Translations under genes and position numbers: made by a program
Shown: positions 23,090-31,693 of the stretch, in pieces
Layout: every line of letters starts with the position of its first letter
How positions within the stretch are numbered: the first letter of the stretch is position 1
From: Chelonoidis abingdonii
Taxonomy: Eukaryota; Chordata; Testudines; Testudinidae
Length of the DNA: 64,000 nt
Direction of reading: 5' to 3'
Assembly: GCF_003597395.2 (NCBI RefSeq)
Contig: NC_133774.1
Span: forward strand, 41,196,854 to 41,260,853
The notes under the pieces: model-generated
The model's input: the letters and a program-made list of their open reading frames with translations, nothing else
Told to the model about the DNA's origin: nothing
The model's database searches: none

Positions 23090-23640
23090 GGGCTGATCTG
23101 GCCCTCCACATCAACATCGGGGAGCTCAGGGTGGTTTGTCTGGCTGCCAGGCTTTTTTGCCCCAATTGAAGGGCAAGGTAGTGCAGATCCTGACTAACCA
23201 TACTGCCACGATGTATTACATCAACAGGCAGGGCGGTGCCAGGTCTTCGGCACTTTGTCAAGAAGTTCTCCACCTTTGGGATTTGTGTGTGTGGCATGCC
23301 ATTCATCTGATAGCTGCGCACTACCCAGAACCAGGAACGTCTAGGCATATCACCTCAGCAGGACTTTCTAATCTCACCATGAGCAGTTGCTCCGTCCAGA
23401 GGCAGTCAGCATAATCTTCCAGAGGTGGGGGACTCCCCAGGTGGACCTGTTTGCGTCCAGGCAGAACAGAATGCCATGTGTTCTGGTTGCTTCGGGCTCC
23501 CTATCAGATGCATTTCCCATCCTGTGGTCAGAGGCTCTGATGTATGCCTTCCCGCCAGTGCTGTTGATTCACAGGGTCCTTGTTAAGATCAAGCAAGACA
23601 AGGTGAGAATTATCGTAATAGTCCCCACTTGGCCTTTCTG
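23090..23640 (+). pseudogene. DIRS RNase H-like and linker remnant
   Basis: The frame 23136-23414 reads CQAFLPQLKGKVVQILTNHT then ATMYYINRQGGARS, and the frame 23387-23641 reads RWGTPQVDLFASRQNRMPC then GSLSDAFPILWSEALMYAFP. These are the conserved blocks I know between the RNase H domain and the recombinase in DIRS polyproteins. The N-H-T text replaces a D-N/T-type catalytic segment. Two frames overlap, so at least one frameshift is present, and a stop follows at about 23641. Confidence 0.7.
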
Positions 23641-23768
23641 AGCCTTTCAGTAGTCGACCTGTTCCAGTTGCCCCTCTGGCTGGATCTGCTGTCCCAGAAC
23701 CACGGCAGCCTTTTGCACCCAAACCTGGCAGTGCTGCACTTGACGGCTTGGCTACTGCATAGCTTTCC

Positions 23769-24801
23769 GTGGATGAATGGTTATTCTCAGTCCGTGTTCA
23801 ACAGGTGTTGCTCGGTAGCAGGAAACCCTCCACCAGTGTGACTTACCTGGCCAAATGGAAATGGTTCATGTGCTGGGCCTCAGAACGGTATATCTGGGCT
23901 GAGCAGGCCCTGCTGCCAGAGATCCTGGATTATCTGCTGCACCTCATACTCCAAGTTTGTCCCTGTCATCGATCAAGGTCCACCTGGCTGCTATCTCAGC
24001 TTTCTCTTATCTCGCTATCTTCTCTGTTCAAAGTCAGGTTGATCTTCGCTCATGACATGACGGCAAGGTTTTTGAAAGGTCTGGAGTGTCTCTACCTGCA
24101 CATCTGGGTTCCCATCCCTCTCTGGGACCTGAATCTCATGTTATTGATGCTCATGGGGCCTCCCTTTGAGCCTCTGGCTTCCTGCTCTCTCCTGGAAGGT
24201 TTCATTCTTGGTTGCGATAACGTCAGCCTGCAGGGTGTCCAAGATCAGGATACTTACTTCAGAACCGCCCTATGTGCTCTTCTACAAGGATAAGGTCCAG
24301 TTGCGACTGGACCCAGTGTTTCTGCTCAAGGTCATTTCCCAGTTTCATGCTGGTCAGGATATGTTCTTATGAATCTTCTTTCCAAAGCCTCATCTGTCAG
24401 ATCAGGAGCGCAGGCTACACACCATGGATGTCAGGAGAGCACAGGCCTTTTACATAGATAGAACAAAGCCATTACATAAGTCAATGCAGATGTTCATCAC
24501 AGTGGCAGACACAATGAAAGGTTGCCTGGTGTCTGCTCAGAGGATTTTGTCCTGGATCATGGATTGCATTTGCCACTGCTATGAGCTGGCAAAGGTGCCT
24601 CCTCCGGTAATTGTGATGGCACACTGGACTAGGGCACAAGCATCATCAGTGGCCTTCCTCGCTCAGGTGCCAATCCAAGAGATCTGTAGGCCTGCAATCT
24701 GGTCATCTGTCCAAATGTTCGCATCTCATTATGCGCTTACCCAGCAAGCTCAAGATGATGCTGGCTTTGGCAGAGCAGTGCTGCAAGCTGCAAGACTGTG
24801 A
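23769..24801 (+). pseudogene. DIRS tyrosine recombinase remnant
   Basis: The reading begins SVRVQQVLLGSRKPSTSVTY with the SAM-like N-terminal domain (YLAKWKWFMCWASER), passes VHLAAISAFS and FLKGLECLYLH, and enters the catalytic domain. The active-site arginine is in ITSACRVSKI (24199 onward). The H-x-x-R box is in MAHWTRAQASS (about 24619-24650). The nucleophile tyrosine is in MFASHYAL (about 24715-24738). All of the R, H, R and Y signature residues are visible, but stops lie at about 24371 and frames shift at about 24165 and 24290. The enzyme would insert a circular DNA intermediate. This is the clearest evidence for the DIRS call. Confidence 0.85.
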
Positions 24802-24834
24802 ACTTTGAGCCCACCTTGGACACTGCTTGTAAGT

Positions 24835-24960
24835 CACCTAGAATAGAATCGACATGAGCAAGCACTCGAAGAACAAAAACAGTTACCTACCTTTTTGTAA
24901 CTGTTGTTCTTCGAGATGTGTTGCTCATGTCCAATCCATTACCCACCTGTCTGTCTCTCT
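24835..24960. repeat. DIRS internal complementary region
   Basis: 24835-24874, read on the minus strand, matches the left terminal repeat 18949-18988 at 39 of 40 positions. The next part, 24897-24915 (GTAACTGTTGTTCTTCGAG), is the inverse of 24865-24886, giving a palindrome with a short central spacer. The region is thus complementary to both outer ends, as in DIRS elements, where it is thought to template circularisation. Confidence 0.85.
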
Positions 24961-24989
24961 GTTGGAGCTGCTGGCAAGAAGGAACTGAG

Positions 24990-25185
24990 AGGGCGTAATC
25001 CGGTGGCACCTAATATACTGATGCATGAGCGCCACACTCAAGAGGGCACCACAGCCAGCTCTAAGGATATCTCTAAGGCAAAAATCTCTGACAACCGCAT
25101 ACATGGGCATGCACACACCTAGAATGGAATGGACTTTAGCAGTATATCTCCAAGAACAACAGTTACAAAAAGGTAAGTAACAGTT
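24990..25185 (-). repeat. DIRS right inverted terminal repeat
   Basis: Reverse complement of the left terminal repeat over about 150 bp with substitutions. It ends CCAAGAACAACAGTTAC near 25150-25166, followed by AAAAAGGTAAGTAACAG. Confidence 0.75.
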
Positions 25186-25190
25186 GTTAC

Positions 25191-26415
25191 TTCTTGGTTT
25201 AAGCAGAATAACAGAACATAATATAACCAGATTGGCACATTAAGTCTATGAGAGGATATTATAAGTGAGATGTAATACTCCGCTGGCTTTTTGAAGTGGT
25301 AGCACTAGCTTGTGGCCTACAATCGTGAGAGGTTTCATTCATTCATTTTTTTTCCCTTGAGGCTAAATTCAGAGGCAGACATGAAGTCTTCTGAGATATT
25401 TTTTTCTCATTTCCTCTCATTACCATTAGCATAATGGGAAAGTTTCTGGATAGCCCAAAAGTAAAGTGGGAAAAAGAACAAAGATTTGACATCTGATGTA
25501 GTGATTTCCATTTACTGTTACACCAGAGCTATTTGGTTCATGAACTTTTTCCACATCCCCTGCAGAGGACTCTACAGTAAACATTTGAATTATGATTACT
25601 TTTAACAGGGCTACTAAATAATTCATCTCAATTTGCCCCTTTATTGCCAGAATCAAACTCTTCCATCCCAGTCATTATATTGGGGAAAACTTCTTATTAC
25701 AGATGGTTGTGCCATATGTCCAGGGAGCCAACTGAAGGAGGTTTGATTTGATTGGAAAATAAGTAAAGCTGCACAGCTGCACTGCTTGTAAGGTCACTTT
25801 TAGTCAGGTCTCAATAGAGGCTCTGCCCAGAGAGTACAGATCTGTAGAGATCCTTAAAACAAGCGTTCAGAGGTTAGTAGTGATGAGAAGGGGATTGCGC
25901 ACAAAGAGAAAGATTTATTGCTGCTTGTTCTCTGTTTTGCCAGAAATATAGATTCCTTTCTTGTCCACTGAGATATGTTCTCATGATATCTGGCTCATCT
26001 GAATTTAAAGGAAAAGAAAGACTTCCATTTCAGTGCAGGAGGGAAGCCAATAAACTTAAATTACAGTCCTGAAGAACTGACCTAAAAAATTCAAACCAAA
26101 GAGATTTCCCAAAGAAAAGATCATTAAGTCAGGTAACAGCTCAGGATTAATAGGTTATATCTAATATTCAGACAAACTTTAAATGCTTTCATCATTGTGT
26201 AATCTCTCAGCAGGTTATAAATCCTCAAAATCAGTGAGTTACAATTCATGCCAATGTCCAATCTCTCAATATACCCAGATGGTCCTTTCCAGTTACTCAT
26301 GCTGTCACCTTAAGTGTTGCTTCAATCTTCTCTGTTAGAAATGAGTCACTTCTACTAAACCATTATATTCTTGTCAAAAGTACCAGACTGGTGTGTGCAG
26401 AGATGTTTCTGTCAG
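25191..26415. other. No gene or clear repeat
   Basis: AT-rich spacer. The 25426-25656 minus frame has no recognisable domain. Confidence 0.5.
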
Positions 26416-26983
26416 ATCAGAGAATGATAGAAATGTAGGACTGGAAGGGATCTCAAGAGATCACGTAGTCCATCCGTCAGTGCTGAAGTAGAATTAAGTA
26501 TACCTAGCCCATCCCTGACAGGTGTTTGTCTAACCTGTTCTTTAAAACCTCCAATTATGAGGATTCCAAAACCTCCCTTGAAAGCCTATTTCAGAGCTTA
26601 ACTAAGCTTATTGTTAGAAAGTTTTTCCTAATATCTAATCTAAATCTCCCTTGCTGCAAACTAAGCCAATTATGTCTTGTTCTACCCTTGGTAAACAAGG
26701 AAAACAATTGATCGTTGTCTTCTTTATAACAGCCCTTAATATATTTGAAGGCTATTGTCATGTCCCCCCTTGGCCTTTTCCTTTCTAGACTAAACATGCC
26801 CAATTCTTTCAACCTTTCCTTCTGGTAATGTTTTCTAAATCCCTTATAATTTTTGTTGCTTTCCTCTGGCCTCTCCTATTTGTTCACCTCTTTCTTAAAG
26901 TGTGGTGCTCAAAACTGGAGATAATTCATCAGCTGAAGCCTCACTAGTGCTAAGTACAGTGGAACAATTATCTGTTATGTCTG

Positions 26984-27265
26984 AGGGCTTGTCTAGATGG
27001 TGAATTAGTGCACAGCAAGCTGGGATATAAATCTACAGTGCTGGAGCATGCTGCCCGTTAACTATCCATGTGGACCCTACTGCCATGCAGTAAACGTTCC
27101 CTAGTGTGCTATAAAATCAACGTAGGTTAATGGGTTCAAAGCACACTAGGGAATGTTCAGTGCCTGGCAGCAGGTACACACAGACAGTTAGTGTGCAGCA
27201 CACGTATGCACTATAGATTTATACTCCAGCTTGCCACACACGAACTTGCCATCTAGACATGACTT
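26984..27265. mobile_element. Palindromic MITE inserted in CR1
   Basis: A 282-bp insert whose two halves are inverted copies. The left reads TTGTCTAGATGG and, further in, AAGCTGG-ATATAAATCTACAGTGC; the right arm reverse complement reads ATGTCTAGATGG and AAGCTGG-GTATAAATCTATAGTGC. TTCCCTAGTGTGCT recurs in both arms. The CR1 text continues on both sides. The target duplication is unclear. Confidence 0.75.
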
Positions 27266-27830
27266 TACATACAAGACTCCTGTTAATACATCTCAGAATG
27301 ACATTTGCCTTTTTCATAGCAGAATCACATTGTTGGCTCATGTTCAGTGTGTGATCCACTATAACCTCCAGATCCATTTCAGCAGTACTGGTGCCTATTC
27401 AGTTATTACCCATTTTGTAGTTGTGCATTTGATTTTTCTTTCCTAAGTGTAGTTCTTTACTGAATTTCATCTTGTTGATTTCAGACAAAATTTCCAGTTT
27501 ATCAAGAACGCTTTAATTCTAATCCTGTCTTGAAAAGAGTTTGCAATCCCTCCCAGTTTGTAGTCATCTGCAAATTTTATACAGAATATTCTCCATTCCA
27601 TCATCCAAGTAATTAATGAAAATATTGAATAGCACTGGAACAATGACAATTCCCTGCAGGACCCCATTTGATAAGTCCTCCAAGTCTGATAGTGAAGCAT
27701 TGATAACTACCCTTTGAGTACAGTCTTTCATCCATTTGTGCACCCACTTTATAATAATTTCATCTAGACCATATTTCTCTAGTTTGCTTATTAGAATGTC
27801 ATGTGTGACTGTGTCAGAAGCTTTACTAAT

Positions 27831-28157
27831 GTCCAGATCAGGGGTCGGCAACCTTTCAGAAGTGCTGTGCAGAATCTTCATTTATTCACTCAAATGTAAG
27901 TTTTCGCATGCCAGTAATACATTTTAACATTTTTAGAAGGTCTTTTTCTATAAGTCTATAATATATAACTAAACTATTGTTGTATGTAAAGCAAATAAGG
28001 TTTTTAAAATGTTTAAGAAGCTTCATTTAAAATTAAATTAAAATGCAGAGCCCCCTGGACCAGTGGCCAGGACCCGGGCAGTGTGAGTGCCACTGAAAAT
28101 CAGCTTGTGTGCCACCTTTGGCACACGTGCCGTAGGTTGCCTACACCTGGTCCAGAT
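27831..28157. mobile_element. hAT-type MITE inserted in CR1
   Basis: The element 27839-28149 (311 bp) has inverted ends CAGGGGTCGGCAACCT and CAGGTGTAGGCAACCT (2 mismatches in 16) and a perfect 8-bp duplication GTCCAGAT at 27831-27838 and 28150-28157. Removing it rejoins the CR1 RT region. The end sequence is a known hAT-type terminus (recalled). Confidence 0.93.
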
Positions 28158-28664
28158 ACATGCAGTCTACTGTTTCCCCCATTCACTATGATGGTTACCC
28201 CATCAAAGAGGGAAATTAGGTTGGTTTGGCATTATTTTCTCATGACAAATCCATGTTGACTGTTGCTTATCACCTTATAATCATCTAGGTTTGAACAATT
28301 TAGTTGTTTAATAATTTGTTCCATTGTCTTTCCAGATATCAAAGTTAGGCTGACTGGTCTATATTTCCTGCAGGTCCTCCTTTTCCTCCTTTTTGAGGAT
28401 AGGTATTATGTTTGCCCTTCTCCAGTTATCTGTGACCTTACCTATCCTCCATGAGTCCTTGAAGATAATCACTAAGGGTTCAGAGATTGCTTTGCCTAGT
28501 TGATTAACTCCTCTAGGTTCTAAGAACTTGTTGGAAGGTCTGTGTCTTGCTATCTTGTTTTCCCAACAGATATCTGCATAGTTAAAGTCCTCTGTTACCA
28601 TCAGGTCCTGTGCTTTGGATAATTCTGTTGTTTGTTCTAAAAATACCTTATTCACCTTATATCT

Positions 28665-30077
28665 TCGGTCTTCACTGAGAAGTCTGAAGGAATGTCTAAC
28701 AAAGTGAATGCTTATGGGAAGGGGGTAGGTTTAGAAGATAAAATTAAAAAAAGAGCAAGTTAAAAATCACTTAGAAAAGTTAGATGCCTGCAAGTCACCA
28801 GGCCTGATGAAATGCATCCTGGAATACTCAAGGAGTTAATAGAGAAGGTATCTGAGCCTCTAGCTATTATCTTTGGAAAGTCATGGGAGACGGGAGAGAT
28901 TCCAGAAGACTGGAAAAGGGCAAATATAGTGCCCATCTATAAAAAGGGAAATAAAAACAACCCAGGAAACTACAGACCAGTTAGTTTAACTTCTGTGCCA
29001 GGGAAGATAATGGAGCAAGTAATTAAGAAATCATCTGCAAACACTTGGAAGTGGTAAGGTGATAGGGAATAGCCAGCATGGAATTGTAAAGAACAAATCG
29101 TGTCAAACCAATCTGATAGCTTCTTTGATAGGATAACGAGTCTTGTGGATAAGGGAGAAGCGGTGGATGTGGTAACTAGACTTTAGTAGGGGCATTTGAT
29201 ACGGTCATCGCATGAGATCCTTATCGATAAACTAGGCAAATACAATTTAAGATGGACTACTATAAGGTGGTGCATAACTAGTTGGGAAATGGTCTGGGGT
29301 AAACCGGATGAAGTCAATAAAGACGCAATGCAACGTGCTCCCTTACGAAGGAACAATCAGTTTTCACACATAACAGAATGGAAAAAGATTGTGCTAGAAG
29401 GAGTATGAGGCAGAAAAGAGATCTAGGGTCAGTGGACCCAAGCTAAATACGAGTCAACAGTGTGAACTGTTGCAAAAAAAACAAACGTGATTCTGGATGC
29501 ATTAACAGTTGTTTGTAAACAAGAGATGAGAATTATTCTTCCGCTCTACTCTGCACTGGTTAGGCCTCAACTGGAGTATTGTGTCCAGTTCTGGGCACCC
29601 GCATTTCAAGAAAGATGTGGAGAAATTGAGAGGTCCAGAAGAAGAGCACAAGGAATGATTAAAGGTCTTGAGAACATGACCTATGAAGGAAGGCTGAAAG
29701 ATGGGTTTATTTAGTTTGGAAAAGAAAAGACTGAGGGGGACATATAGCAGCTTTCAGGTATCTAAAAGGGTGTCATCAGAAGGAGGGAGAAAACTGTCCC
29801 CTTAGCCCTAATGATAGAACAAGAAGCAATGGGCTTAACTGCAGCAAGGGAGATTTAGGTTGGACATTAGGAAAAAAGTTCCTAACTGACAGGGTAGTTA
29901 AACACTGGAATAAATGCCTAGGGAGGTTGTGGAAGTCTCCATCTCTGGAGATATTTAAGAGTAGGTTAGATAAATGTCTATCAAGGATGGTCTAGACAGT
30001 AATTTGGTCCTGCCATAGGCAGGGGCTGACGCTTGATACCTTGAGGCCCTTCCAGTCCTAGAGTCTATGAATCTATG
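28665..30077 (+). mobile_element. CR1 LINE, 3' two-thirds
   Basis: The plus-strand frame 28812-29057 reads EPLAIIFGKSWETGEIPEDW, then KRANIVPIYKKGNKNNPGNY and RPVSLTSVPGKIMEQVI. After stops, motif A remains as AFDTVI-like text near 29185. The middle of the RT is deleted around 29290-29330. The C-terminal part (LYSALVRPQLEYCVQFWAPA, 29547 onward) and the 3' zone run to 30077, ending GAGTCTATGAATCTATGA, a short CR1-type tail repeat. It is non-functional. With 26416-28658 it forms a large inverted pair. Confidence 0.88.
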
Positions 30078-30377
30078 AAAACCTTCTCTTCAGTAGCTTA
30101 TAGTAGATCCTGACCATCACCCCTATTTTTGCCCATTTTATTTATTTATTTTATTTTATTTTCATTCAGATGCCACTGTGGCGTTATTTTCCTGTTTTGG
30201 AGTGCAAGTGGTTCTTATTCTACTTCACTTCCTATTCCACATGCTGATAGAAAAAGTTTGAGTTATAGAAAATAGAAATCATTAGTTACTTTTAAAAAAA
30301 CTTATCTTTTGTGAATGTGTTTACTACTTGGTAAATTAGCACCTTCCACTTTGGGTAAAGAGAGAACCATTTTGATG
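30078..30377. other. Spacer, AT-rich
   Basis: Non-coding. It contains an ATTTTATTT-type run at 30135-30165. Confidence 0.5.
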
Positions 30378-30729
30378 CTATAGGCCAGTGTTTCCCAACG
30401 GGATGCCACTTGTGTAGGAAAAGCCGGCCTGGCAGGCCGGCCGGTTGTTTACTTTTCGCGTCCACAGGTCAAGGTCAATGCGCAGCTCCGCATTGGGCCG
30501 GCGGTCCGCTGCTTCCAGGCCAATGGGAGCTGCTGGAAGCGGTGTGTGCTGAGGGACATACTGGCCACCACTTCCCACAGCCCCCATTGGCCTGGAGCAG
30601 CGAACCATGGCCAGTGGGAGCTGCGATCGGCCTGACCTGCGGACGCAGAAAGTAAACAAACCAGCCCAGCCCGCCAGGGCCTTTCCATACACAAGCGGCA
30701 TCCCAAGTTTGAGAAACACTGCTATAGGC
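30378..30729. mobile_element. hAT-type palindromic MITE
   Basis: The element 30386-30721 (336 bp) has ends CAGTGTTTCCCAAC and CAGTGTTTCTCAAA and a perfect 8-bp duplication CTATAGGC at 30378-30385 and 30722-30729. The halves are imperfect inverted copies (GTTTACTTTTCGCGTCC against GTTTACTTTCTGCGTCC), so the single strand can fold on itself. The GC-rich interior creates open frames on both strands (30378-30885) that are not genes. Confidence 0.93.
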
Positions 30730-31607
30730 CAACATTTAAAGCTTGGGTGCCTAAAATTAGGCACCTGCATCCATAGAGATATGGTCATATTTACAGAGAA
30801 GCTTAGTTCCCCCAAGATCCCCAAAGCTAAATCAATATGTGCTGCTGAGTGCTCAACACTTTTGAAAATTAGTCTACTTATTTAGGTTCCTAAATATGGA
30901 TGTAGGTGCCTAACTTTAGGAACCCAAGATTGAAAATAGTGGCTGTAGTTAATATTTTGACTTGCCTTCTGATCATTTGGCAAAAACTAGTTTTCCTACT
31001 TGACTATCTGCTTTCAAAGAAACATTTTAAGATAATTTATTAGTTGGATTTATCATCAAAAGAGTAGGCTACAGAGCTTCAGTGTTGCTTTACTGCCAAA
31101 TTAATTTATTTTCAAAAGATGATAGTCAAAATCTCAGTTTTCTACCAGCGGTCTTCATGCTTTGTGTGGTTGTCACTGCAGCACCATTGCTTTAGCATTT
31201 GCCTGTGATCCTCAGTCTCTGGCAATATTATTGGGATTTTTCATGCTAAGGTAGAATTTTCCTTTTATCAATGACCGTGACATCTGTGTATATCTGGAGG
31301 GTTCAACCAAGGCCTGTGCGCCATTCAGGTCCCATTTAATCCTGCAAAATGAATACATAAATGGATATGTTAGTAGTGCTGTAATGCTTGATGGTGCTGT
31401 AATCTTTCATCTAGAGTATATGCACAGTATTTCTAGTTTCATGTCAAGTAATGCTGGCTTAATTTGCCTGATGGATTGATGTGTGAAGGAGAAGTGATGC
31501 CACTAGATAATTAAATGCCCAAAGAATAGAGAGATGATCATTTCGTTAAATCTGCGTGGAATTCCCATGAGGTTGAAATCTCAGCTAGATAGCCGTAATG
31601 CAGTCTA
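30730..31607. other. Degenerate repeat-like DNA, no gene
   Basis: 30735-30950 contains repeated GGTGCCTAA and TTAGG-CACC text that looks like an old repeat. The rest is AT-rich and unrecognised. Confidence 0.4.
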
Positions 31608-31693
31608 CTCATAGACTTTAAGGCCAGAAGGGACCATCCTGCTGATAGAGTCTATCACAAAACACTTGTAATAGTTCTTATTTGGCTACTCAC
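31608..31693 (-). mobile_element. CR1 3'-end fragment
   Basis: CTCATAGACTTTAAGGCCAG followed by AAGGGACCATC is the reverse complement of a CR1 3' end. It abuts the Harbinger-like insertion. Confidence 0.6.

Larger units (their letters stand above)
18930..25190 (+). mobile_element. DIRS-like tyrosine-recombinase retrotransposon, near full length, defective
   Basis: The element has inverted terminal repeats: left about 18930-19090, right about 24990-25185 reverse complemented. The shared text includes GGTTGTCAGAGAT and GCTCATGCAT. An internal complementary region lies at 24835-24960. Between them, in order and on the plus strand, are a gag-like zone, an RT, an RNase H-like zone and a tyrosine recombinase. 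This is the DIRS architecture, where a circular intermediate is inserted by a recombinase, so no target duplication is expected. All coding parts carry stops or frameshifts. It contains a hAT-type insertion (19546-19902) and a probable CR1 fragment (about 21478-21568). DIRS elements are reported from reptiles, amphibians and fish; recognition here is by domain order and motifs. Both outer ends are approximate. Confidence 0.85.
26416..28658 (-). mobile_element. CR1 LINE, interrupted by two DNA elements
   Basis: On the minus strand, from about 28658 down, the text reads an endonuclease C-terminal piece (EDFNYADICWENKIARHRPS), an internally deleted join, the thumb/finger region SEPLVIIFKDSWRIGKV and RRANIIPILKK, motif A DLDISKASDTVTHDILISKL (27832 to about 27780), motif B-like NGVLQGIVIVPVLFNIFIN, and FADDYKLGG in another frame, then the 3' zone to about 26416. 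The usual K-A-F-D is K-A-S-D here, and several stops and frameshifts are present. It is interrupted by elements at 26984-27265 and 27839-28149. It is head to head with the CR1 at 28665-30077. Confidence 0.85.

Noticed and set aside
24897..25166. Independent 270-bp MITE with inverted ends
   Set aside because: Its ends are those of the DIRS element; internal complementary region plus right terminal repeat explain it better.
30378..30885. Overlapping frames of 81-148 codons on both strands
   Set aside because: They sit in a palindromic MITE; the inverted halves give mirror frames.
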